Shown one piece after another: positions 53,109 through 60,237 of a DNA stretch of 64,000 nucleotides (positions are counted from its first letter, which is position 1; each line of letters starts with the position of its first letter). Where the stretch lies: positions 1 to 64,000 of the forward strand of contig JACKEQ010000004.1 in assembly GCA_020632885.1 (NCBI GenBank). The letters run 5' to 3'. Both the position numbers and the translations under genes were made by a program. The stretch comes from Alphaproteobacteria bacterium (GTDB taxonomy: Bacteria; Myxococcota_A; UBA796; GCA-2862545). The notes below the pieces were generated by a model, which saw only the letters and a list, made by a program, of their open reading frames with translations, had not been told where the DNA came from and did not search any database.

Positions 53109-54022
53109 TGTCGTTGGTGGGCGCCCTGCGGGGCAAGGGACCGAGCGGGTTCGGGTACGACTCGACGGCGGAGGACGTCACGGCGGGCCTGGACCTCACG
53201 GGGCGGACGATCCTGGTGACCGGCTGCAACTCCGGGCTCGGCCTGGAGACGGCGCGGGTGCTCGCCCTGCGCGGCGCACGGGTGGTAGGGGCCGCCCGCA
53301 CCGAGGAGAAAGCGCGCGAGGCCCTTGCGCCGTTCGCCGGCGAGCACCTCCCGGTCGCCTGTGAGCTCTCGGAGCCCGCCAGCGTGCGTGCCGCCGTGCA
53401 GGTGGTCGCGGAGAAGGCCGGCCCCCTGGACGCCATCATCGCCAACGCCGGCATCATGGCCCTCCCCGAGCGCAACGTGTCCCACGGGCTCGAGCTGCAG
53501 TTCCTCACGAACCACGTGGGTCACTTCCTGCTGGTCACGGGTCTGCTCGACCGGCTCGCGCCCACCGCGCGCGTCGTGATGCTCTCGAGCACCGCCCACA
53601 CGAACACGTACGCCGAGGGCATCCGCCTCGACGACCTCGACGCGAGTCGCGGGTACACGCCGTGGGGCGCCTACGGCCAGAGCAAGCTCGCCAACCTCCT
53701 GTTCGCCAAGCACCTGGCCACCCGGCTCCCCGCCGGTCAGACGGCGAACAGCCTCCACCCGGGTGTGATCTGGACGAACCTCGGTCGCCACATGAACCCC
53801 GTGGTCGGCTTCGCGGCGACGCTCATCAGCCCGCTGTTCCTCAAGACCATCCCCGCGGGCGCGTCCACGCAGACCTACGTGGCCACCCACCCCGACGTGG
53901 CCGCGACCACCGGGGAGTACTTCGCGGACTGCAACATCGCGAAGCCCTCCGCCCACGGTCGCGACGCCGCGCTCGCCGAGGCGCTCTGGACGAAGACCGA
54001 AGAGCTGGTCGCGGCCCTTTGA
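53108..54022 (+). CDS. Short-chain dehydrogenase (retinol-dehydrogenase-like)
   Basis: This 304-residue SDR has TGCNSGLGLETA for NADP binding, IIANAGIMA, the catalytic Ser in MLSSTAH, YGQSKLAN and NSLHPGVIWTNLGRH, closest in pattern to the WWOX/retinol dehydrogenase group acting on lipid-like alcohols or ketones. It is translationally coupled to the Gld-like transporter genes (TGATG), although its chemistry has no evident link with them. The start at ATG 53108 is fixed by that overlap. Confidence 0.92.
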   Translation: MSLVGALRGKGPSGFGYDSTAEDVTAGLDLTGRTILVTGCNSGLGLETARVLALRGARVVGAARTEEKAREALAPFAGEHLPVACELSEPASVRAAVQVVAEKAGPLDAIIANAGIMALPERNVSHGLELQFLTNHVGHFLLVTGLLDRLAPTARVVMLSSTAHTNTYAEGIRLDDLDASRGYTPWGAYGQSKLANLLFAKHLATRLPAGQTANSLHPGVIWTNLGRHMNPVVGFAATLISPLFLKTIPAGASTQTYVATHPDVAATTGEYFADCNIAKPSAHGRDAALAEALWTKTEELVAAL

Positions 54023-54639
54023 CGTCTCGTCGGGCGCGCGCCGGGCTCGCCGCGGTCGGGCTGCTCGTCGCCTGGTGGCTCTGGCAGCGTCCCGCGTCCT
54101 CCGACCCGGCCCTCTCCGCTCCCTCCGCAGGCCCGGAGACCGTCCGGTCCACGCCCGTCGCCCGGGAGAGGCAGGCCGTCCAGGTCCCCGCCCTCGCGGA
54201 CGTGCCGGAGGTCGAGCCGCCGCCCGGCCTGCTCGTCCGCGCCGTGGACCTCGTCGCCCTCGGCAGCCCACCGACCCCCTGGACCGCCGACCTCGACGCC
54301 ATGGTGCTCCTCTGCGACGCCCCGACGGGTCCGGTGTCCCAGGCCGAGCAGGACGGCTGGGTGGCGGCCATGGAGGCCAGCCCGCCCGCCAGGGGCATGC
54401 TCGCCGCCGCCCTGCGCGCCGAAGACCGCGAGCGCGTCGAGGTCGTCGAGCTCGCGGCACGCAACGCCGGCCTGCCCGACTGCCCGCTCGCGGAGTGGCT
54501 GGAGGCCGCCCGGCGCCGCGGTGACCCCGCCGAGCCCGTGCTCCCCGAGGGTGCCGACCCCGCCGAGCTCGCCCGGCACGACCGCACGTTCCTGATGGGG
54601 CTCCGGAGCGGCGGTACGACGTACTACGGCCCTCCGTAG
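54019..54639 (+). CDS. Membrane-anchored unknown protein with TTG start
   Basis: TTG 54019 overlaps the SDR stop (TTGA) and gives 206 residues: a basic start (TSRRARAG), one membrane helix (about 9-21, LAAVGLLVAWWLW), a Pro/Ala-rich spacer and a helical C-terminal domain with two isolated cysteines. The longer frame upstream lies inside the SDR gene and is not credible. No family recognised. It is the last gene of the Gld-like operon and overlaps the convergent SRPBCC gene by 16 bp. Confidence 0.7.
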   Translation: MTSRRARAGLAAVGLLVAWWLWQRPASSDPALSAPSAGPETVRSTPVARERQAVQVPALADVPEVEPPPGLLVRAVDLVALGSPPTPWTADLDAMVLLCDAPTGPVSQAEQDGWVAAMEASPPARGMLAAALRAEDRERVEVVELAARNAGLPDCPLAEWLEAARRRGDPAEPVLPEGADPAELARHDRTFLMGLRSGGTTYYGPP

Positions 54640-55133
54640 GACGCGCGGAGGGCCTCCGCGGTGCCCCGGATGTTCGCGTCCTCCCCGAACACGTGCTGCA
54701 TGAACAGCCGGAACACGGGGCTCGGCACCACCCCGTCCTCCGTGAGCACCACCCGCGTGCCCGCGCCGTCCGGGGTGAACCGCCAGGTCCAGGTCCCGCC
54801 GAAGTCCGGGTGGTCGACGATGCGCGTCAAGTACGTCCCGCTCGTCTCCGTCGGCAGGATCTCGAGGTCCAGGCACTCCCACGTGCACTCCCGGAACCGC
54901 GCGCGACCCGCCACCTCCGGGAGCGCCTCCACGCTCTGGACATCCCGCTTCCAGGACGCTGCGGCCCGCCAGTCCCGGACGCGGGCCTCCACCTCCGCAG
55001 GTGACCCGTCCACGTGGACCTCCACGGTGGCCGTGTGGGTCTCCGGCAGCGTGCTGCCATACCCGTAGAGCCCCGCACACCCGGCCACCACGACCACGCC
55101 GACACCCGCGGCCACCCGCATCCACGGCTTCAT
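54624..55133 (-). CDS. SRPBCC (START/polyketide cyclase-like) membrane-anchored protein
   Basis: This 169-residue protein starts with one hydrophobic segment ending VVVVAGCAG; AGC could serve as a lipobox (Cys19). An SRPBCC fold follows (ATVEVHVDGSPAEVEARVRDW...TWTWRFTPDGAGTRVVLTEDG), a helix-grip pocket for a hydrophobic ligand. ATG 55133 overlaps the MarR stop by ATGA, so the regulator and this protein form a small operon. The 3' end overlaps the convergent gene by 16 bp. Confidence 0.85.
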   Translation of the reverse strand: MKPWMRVAAGVGVVVVAGCAGLYGYGSTLPETHTATVEVHVDGSPAEVEARVRDWRAAASWKRDVQSVEALPEVAGRARFRECTWECLDLEILPTETSGTYLTRIVDHPDFGGTWTWRFTPDGAGTRVVLTEDGVVPSPVFRLFMQHVFGEDANIRGTAEALRASYGGP

Positions 55134-55534
55134 GCCAGCGCCTCCGCCAGCCGCTCGAGGGCGGCCACCACGCCTGGCGCGTCGGGTCCGAGCCGCTCGA
55201 GGGCCCCTACCAGCCGCTGGGGATCGAGGGGCCCCTGATCCGCCCGCGCTGCCCGCCCCGCCGCCGTGAGCACGACCACGACCCGCCGCCGGTCCCCCTC
55301 CACACGCTCGCGCGCGACGAGGCCCCGGCGCTCCAGGTCCGCGAGGTGCTCGGACAGCGTGCTGGGCGCGATCGCGAGGTGCTCCGCCAGATCCCGCGTC
55401 TCCACAGGGCTGGCGAGGTGGCTCAGCAGCCGCTGGTCCCGCTCCGACAGGCCCGTCTCGCGCCCGGGGTGCCGGTACGCCGCGTGCCAGATGCGGGGGT
55501 ATGCCGTCTGGATCCGTTCGACGAGGTCGTCCAT
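55130..55534 (-). CDS. MarR-family transcriptional regulator
   Basis: This 134-residue winged-helix protein has DLAEHLAIAPSTLSEHLADLERRGLVAR as recognition helix-turn-helix and RVEGDRRRVVVVLTAAG as wing, the MarR signature. It is shorter than average in its C-terminal helices. ATG 55534 has GGGAGG upstream. It is divergent to the WGR-MoxR-VWA operon over 104 bp that contain an inverted repeat at 55569-55586, so it probably controls itself and perhaps that operon. Confidence 0.92.
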   Translation of the reverse strand: MDDLVERIQTAYPRIWHAAYRHPGRETGLSERDQRLLSHLASPVETRDLAEHLAIAPSTLSEHLADLERRGLVARERVEGDRRRVVVVLTAAGRAARADQGPLDPQRLVGALERLGPDAPGVVAALERLAEALA

Positions 55535-55568
55535 CGTGCCTCCCGGACGCCTGGTATCGGCCGGGGAT

Positions 55569-55586
55569 CGTTCGTCGAACCGAACG
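55569..55586. promoter_or_regulatory. Inverted repeat, candidate MarR operator
   Basis: CGTTCG-TCGAAC-CGAACG is a perfect 6-bp inverted repeat around a 6-base centre, and a second nested repeat GTTCG-T-CGAAC shares its left half. It lies 35 nt upstream of the marR start and 23 nt upstream of the TACGCT hexamer of the divergent operon, a suitable place for a repressor acting on both promoters. Confidence 0.5.
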
Positions 55587-55609
55587 TCCCCACCCCGCCT
55601 CCGCTCTGG

Positions 55610-55615
55610 TACGCT
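55610..55615 (+). promoter_or_regulatory. Candidate -10 hexamer TACGCT of the WGR-MoxR-VWA operon
   Basis: TACGCT lies 23 nt before ATG 55639, followed by a GGAGGTGG ribosome-binding site. It matches the motif at 15254-15259 exactly. The palindrome at 55569-55586 ends just upstream of where a -35 element would sit. Confidence 0.4.
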
Positions 55616-55638
55616 CGCCGACCGGCCCTGGAGGTGGA

Positions 55639-58600
55639 ATGCGACGGTTCGAGCTGTCCGACGGCAAGTCCCACAAGTTCTGGGAGATCGTCGTCGACGG
55701 AGCAGAGGTCACCACGCGCTGGGGCCGCATCGGCACGGACGGGCAGACGAAGTCGAAGGACTACGCCACGGCCGCTGCGGCCCAGGTCGACGCCGACAAG
55801 CAGATCGCCTCGAAGGTGAAGAAGGGGTACGGCGAGGTCGCCGCCGGCGCGGCGCCCGCCCCCCGACCCGCACCGAAGCCCGCTGCGGCAGCGCCCCCTG
55901 CGCCAGAGCCCGCCACGCCGGACGCTCCCGCCGCCGAGGCCGAACCGCCCGATGCTCCCGTCGCCACCGAGGCCTCCGCAGCCGAGCTGCCCGACGAGGA
56001 CACGTTCGTGATCCCCTCGTCGTGGAAGGGTCGCCTGCACCCCCGCCGCGGCGGACGCTGCCCGGTGCCCGGCGTGCCGTCGGAGGCCAAGCTGCTCGCC
56101 CGGGCCCTCGAGGGCCTCCGCCAGCAGGTGAAGGGAGCCGGCGAGGACGCGATCCTCGCGGCCATCGACCGCGACCGGGACACCCGCCGCGCGTTCGTCG
56201 GGAAGATCCACGGTGGTCATCGTCACGGCAGCCACGCGCCGTCCGAGGCGTACGTCCTCCTCGTGGCCCGCCGCATCGGCCTCGCCGCCGCCGTGGATGT
56301 CCTCCTGTTCTCCGAGGAGCTCCACCGGAGCTGGCAGATCGTCGATGCTGCCGGGATGATCCCGCTGCGCCGCCTGCTCGCCGAAGCCCCGGAGGACGCG
56401 TGGACCGAGGCGCGCGACGCGGCGGCCCCGTGGTTCGGGACGTCCGAGAAGCGCTCGCTCATCGCGGCCTACCTCTTCCCCGAGGAGGAGAGCTGGTGGC
56501 GCGGGACGACCTACCGCCAGAGCGTGCTGGCGACGTGTCCGACCGATCCCGCCGACGTCGCCGCCGTCCTCGACGCCTGCTACCGCTCCGACACCGGGGT
56601 GCTCGAGACCCTCGTGGTGGAGCACGGTGACGCCGCCGTCCCGGTCCTCGCCCACCAGCTCGCGAGCGCCTACGACTCCGATCAGCGCAAGGCCACCGCC
56701 CGCGTCCTCGCGGAGCTCCCATCGGACGCCGCCGTGCAGGCGCTGTTCGCCAACCTCTCCGAGAAGGGCGTGCTGCTCGTGCTCCCCGACGTCGCCGCGC
56801 GCTTCCCGCGCCGGTGCCTGCGCGTGGGCTTCGAGTCGATGCCGAACGCGGCGCTGGAGCCGCTCCTCACCGGCTGGGGCGCGCAGTACCCCGAGGCGCT
56901 CGCGGCCGTCCTCCCCGGCCTGTCGCCGAAGGCGCGGGCGGCTGCCGATGCCCTCGAGGCCCGGCGGTCCCCCGCGCTGCCCGAGGCCGATCCGTCCACG
57001 CTGCACGCGCTCTACCGGGATCCCCCGTGGAACCGGAAGCTCCCGAAGCCCCCTGCGGCCGTCACCGTCACGCCCGATCTGCCCGCGCCCCATCTCGTCA
57101 CCATCGGCCGCGAGACCGCCCTCGCCGAGGAGGTCGTGGCGAGCGCGGAGGCCTTCGCGGACCTCACCTCCTCCGAGAAGCGCACGAAGCTGAAGAACCG
57201 CTGGCCCTGCGATCCCGGTGCCTGGCTCGCGGCGCTCGACGACGACAGCCTCCACGACCCCGCATGGGTGAACCTGCAGAACACGTGGTGGCACGACGAT
57301 GAGGCGGCGAAGCTCGCTCTCGGGTCGGCCACCGTGGGCTCCGGACGCACGATCCAGTGGGTGCTCGACTCCGAGCGCGCCGCCATGCCGGGCTTCGTTC
57401 CCGTCGCCCATCCCGCCGTCGCGGAGCACATGCTGGGGCTCCTCCCGAGCCGGAGCCTCCGGCAGGTCGCCCTGGACTGGCTGAATCGCCACCCGATCTA
57501 CGCGGCACGCGCCTGGGTGCCCACTGCCGTCGGTCGCGACGGGAAGGCCCGCCAGGCTGCCGAGGCCGGGCTGCGCGAGCTCGTCGCGGAGGGTCACGTC
57601 GACGAGGTGCGCGAGGCGGCCCGCCACTACGGTCCCGCGGCGGAGGCCTCCGTGGAGGCCCTGCTCGCGCGCGACCCGCTGACCGTGCTCCCCGGGAAGC
57701 CCCCGAAGACGCTCTTCGTCGCCGCCGCCGTCCTGCCGCGCCCCCGCCTGAAGGACCGCCAGGAGGTCCTCCCGCTCGAGGCCATCGACGCGGTGCTCAC
57801 CACCCTCGCGCTGTGCACCGCCGACCGCGCGTACGCCGGCGTGGACGTGCTGAAGGCCACCCTCGACGCCGACAGCCTCGCGGACTTCGGGTGGGCCGTG
57901 TTCGAGCAGTGGCTCGCCATGGGCGCGCCCACCAAGGAGGCCTGGGGTTTCACGCAGCTCGGCTACGTCGGGAACGACCGGGTGGCGGGTCTCCTCACGC
58001 CCATGATCCGACGCTGGCCCGGCGAGTCCCAGCACAAGCGGGCGGTGACCGGGCTCGACGTGCTGCTGGCGATCGGCACCGACGTCGCGCTGATGCACCT
58101 GAACGGCATCGCGCAGAAGGTGAAGTTCAAGGGCATCAAGGAGGCCGCGCAGGAGCGGATCCAGCGGCTCGCGGAGTCGCTGGAGCTCACCACCGACCAG
58201 CTCGCCGACCGCCTGGTGCCCGACCTCGGGCTCGACGCCGACGGCACGCTCACCCTCGACTACGGGCCCCGGCAGTTCGTCGTGGGCTTCGACGAGGCGC
58301 TGAAGCCGTACGTGAAGGACGCCGCGGACGGGAAGCGCCGCACGGCCCTCCCCAAGCCCGGCGCCAAGGACGACCCCGCGTTGGCCGGTCCCGCCGAGGA
58401 GACGTTCAAGCAGCTCAAGAAGGACGTCCGCACGCTGGCGGGTCTGCAGATCCTGCGACTCGAGCAGGCCATGATCACGTGCCGGCGCTGGCCCGCCGCC
58501 GACTTCGAGCGCTTCCTGGTCGCCCACCCGCTGCTCGTCCACCTCGTCCGCCGCCTGATCTGGGGCGTGTACGGCGCGGACGGTGCGCTCACCGCCACAT

Positions 58601-59157
58601 TCCGGGTGGCCGAGGACGGCACGTATGCGGACCGCGACGACGAGGGCTGGGAGCTCCCGGCAGGCGCACAGGTCGGGGTGGTGCACCCCATCGACATGCA
58701 GGACGCCGATCGGGCCGGCTGGGGCGAGGTGCTCGCGGACTACGAGCTCCTCCAGCCGTTCCCGCAGCTCGGCCGTCCGGTGTTCCACCTCACCGACGCC
58801 GAGCGCGGAGCGACCGCCCTCGAGCGCAACCCCGCCAAGCGCATCCCCATCGGACGCATGCTCGGGCTGTTCTCCAAGGGCTGGGTGCGGGGAGAGGCCC
58901 AGGACGCCGGCGTGTCCCACTGGGTCACGATGCCGCTCCCGGACGGCCGGAACCAGATCCGCATGAACCTCGGGGAGGCCGGCATCTGGACCGGCATGGG
59001 GGCCCAGCAGGACGAGGACCCCACCGTCGAGAAGGTCGTGGTGTGCGACCGGAACGCGTGGGACTGGAACCCGAAGGGCGACGTGGCCTGGGGCAGCCTG
59101 CCCGCCGGGCTGGTGTCCGAGGTCCTCGCCACCCTCGACCAGCTCCACGCGGACTGA
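55639..59157 (+). CDS. yehI: WGR domain and DUF4132 protein (YehI/MolR type)
   Basis: This 1,172-residue protein begins with a WGR domain (1-75; W28-G-R-I-G), known from PARPs and associated with nucleic-acid or protein contacts. An Ala/Pro linker (about 75-130) leads to long helical HEAT-like repeats (about 150-900) and a C-terminal DUF4132 domain (about 920-1065: LRLEQAMITCRRWP, HPLLVHLVRRLIWGV, ELLQPFPQLGRP). E. coli YehI and MolR share this build and are uncharacterised. It is the first gene of a five-gene overlapping operon; the next ATG follows its stop by 3 bp. The start has GGAGGTGG. A large scaffold or substrate receptor for the MoxR/VWA machine is an inference. Confidence 0.88.
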   Translation: MRRFELSDGKSHKFWEIVVDGAEVTTRWGRIGTDGQTKSKDYATAAAAQVDADKQIASKVKKGYGEVAAGAAPAPRPAPKPAAAAPPAPEPATPDAPAAEAEPPDAPVATEASAAELPDEDTFVIPSSWKGRLHPRRGGRCPVPGVPSEAKLLARALEGLRQQVKGAGEDAILAAIDRDRDTRRAFVGKIHGGHRHGSHAPSEAYVLLVARRIGLAAAVDVLLFSEELHRSWQIVDAAGMIPLRRLLAEAPEDAWTEARDAAAPWFGTSEKRSLIAAYLFPEEESWWRGTTYRQSVLATCPTDPADVAAVLDACYRSDTGVLETLVVEHGDAAVPVLAHQLASAYDSDQRKATARVLAELPSDAAVQALFANLSEKGVLLVLPDVAARFPRRCLRVGFESMPNAALEPLLTGWGAQYPEALAAVLPGLSPKARAAADALEARRSPALPEADPSTLHALYRDPPWNRKLPKPPAAVTVTPDLPAPHLVTIGRETALAEEVVASAEAFADLTSSEKRTKLKNRWPCDPGAWLAALDDDSLHDPAWVNLQNTWWHDDEAAKLALGSATVGSGRTIQWVLDSERAAMPGFVPVAHPAVAEHMLGLLPSRSLRQVALDWLNRHPIYAARAWVPTAVGRDGKARQAAEAGLRELVAEGHVDEVREAARHYGPAAEASVEALLARDPLTVLPGKPPKTLFVAAAVLPRPRLKDRQEVLPLEAIDAVLTTLALCTADRAYAGVDVLKATLDADSLADFGWAVFEQWLAMGAPTKEAWGFTQLGYVGNDRVAGLLTPMIRRWPGESQHKRAVTGLDVLLAIGTDVALMHLNGIAQKVKFKGIKEAAQERIQRLAESLELTTDQLADRLVPDLGLDADGTLTLDYGPRQFVVGFDEALKPYVKDAADGKRRTALPKPGAKDDPALAGPAEETFKQLKKDVRTLAGLQILRLEQAMITCRRWPAADFERFLVAHPLLVHLVRRLIWGVYGADGALTATFRVAEDGTYADRDDEGWELPAGAQVGVVHPIDMQDADRAGWGEVLADYELLQPFPQLGRPVFHLTDAERGATALERNPAKRIPIGRMLGLFSKGWVRGEAQDAGVSHWVTMPLPDGRNQIRMNLGEAGIWTGMGAQQDEDPTVEKVVVCDRNAWDWNPKGDVAWGSLPAGLVSEVLATLDQLHAD

Positions 59158-59160
59158 CCC

Positions 59161-60237
59161 ATGACCCAGACCGTCCAGCGGCCCCCCGCCGAGGTCCTCT
59201 ACGCCGACGAGCTCGCGCGGCTCGACGCCGCCGACACCCACCCCCGCCCGCCGGGCTGGCGGCTGTCGCTCCCGGCCGTGCGCACCTTCCTCGTCGGCGA
59301 CCCCACCCGCGACATCCGGCCCAAGTTCGTCGGCGACCCCGCCCTCGTCGAGCGCGCGATGGTCTCCCTCGCCACCGAGCGCGGCCTGCTGCTCGTCGGG
59401 GAGCCCGGCACCGCGAAGAGCATGCTCTCCGAGCTCCTGGCGGCCGCGATCAGCGGCGACTCGTCCCTGGTGGTCCAGGGGGGCGCGGCCACCGGCGAGG
59501 AGCAGATCAAGTACTCCTGGAACTACGCGATGCTCCTCAACCGCGGGCCCACGCCCGAAGCCCTCGTGCCCGCGCCGATGTACACCGGCATGGCCACCGG
59601 TCGGCTCGTGCGGTTCGAGGAGATCACACGCTGTCCGAGCGAGGTGCAGGACGCCCTGCTCTCCATCCTCTCCGACAAGGTGCTCGCCGTGCCCGAGCTC
59701 GCAGGGGAGCACGCGCTCCTGCGCGCACGTCCGGGCTTCAACGTCATCGCCACCGCCAACACCCGCGACCGCGGCGTGAACGAGATGAGCGCGGCCCTGA
59801 AGCGCCGGTTCAACTTCGAGACCGTGCACCCCATCGCGGACTTCGCCACGGAGCTCGCCCTCGTCGAGCGCCAGTCCGCCCGCATGCTCGCGGCCTCCGG
59901 GGTGCCTGCGGCCGTCCCGGTCGACGTCCTCGAGGTGCTGGTGCGCACCTTCCGCGACCTGCGGGGCACCGAGGCGGGCTCGGCCATGGACCGCCTCTCG
60001 TCCGTCATGTCCACGGCGGAGGCCGTCAGCGTCGCCCATGCGGCGGGCCTGCGCGCCCACTACCTGCGCGACGACGTCGCGTCGGGTGCGGACATCGTGG
60101 ACTGCCTGGCGGGCGCAGCGGTGAAGGACGACGCCGAGGACCTCAAGCGGGTGCGGCGCTACCTCGAGCAGAAGGTGAAGGGCAGGACGGGCGCGTGGCG
60201 CGCCATGTACGACGCGCGGCACCGGTTGGGTGGATGA
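59161..60237 (+). CDS. yehL: MoxR-type AAA+ ATPase (YehL type)
   Basis: This 358-residue AAA+ ATPase has Walker A GEPGTAKS (80-87), Walker B RFEEIT (151-156) with Glu153 where Asp is usual, sensor-1 ATANTRD, and the LKRRF arginine-finger region, followed by a helical lid. MoxR ATPases act with VWA-domain partners as chaperones or metal chelatase-like machines; the VWA partner is encoded two genes downstream. It starts 3 bp after the WGR gene and overlaps the next gene by ATGA. Confidence 0.94.
   Translation: MTQTVQRPPAEVLYADELARLDAADTHPRPPGWRLSLPAVRTFLVGDPTRDIRPKFVGDPALVERAMVSLATERGLLLVGEPGTAKSMLSELLAAAISGDSSLVVQGGAATGEEQIKYSWNYAMLLNRGPTPEALVPAPMYTGMATGRLVRFEEITRCPSEVQDALLSILSDKVLAVPELAGEHALLRARPGFNVIATANTRDRGVNEMSAALKRRFNFETVHPIADFATELALVERQSARMLAASGVPAAVPVDVLEVLVRTFRDLRGTEAGSAMDRLSSVMSTAEAVSVAHAAGLRAHYLRDDVASGADIVDCLAGAAVKDDAEDLKRVRRYLEQKVKGRTGAWRAMYDARHRLGG

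Noticed and set aside
55423..60222. Antisense open frame of about 1,600 codons opposite the WGR and MoxR genes
   Set aside because: Same codon-bias shadow; it overlaps well-supported plus-strand domains.
57357..60233. Upstream in-frame extension of the DUF5682 gene (about 960 extra codons)
   Set aside because: It runs inside the WGR and MoxR genes; the ATG at 60234 in an ATGA overlap starts the conserved motif.
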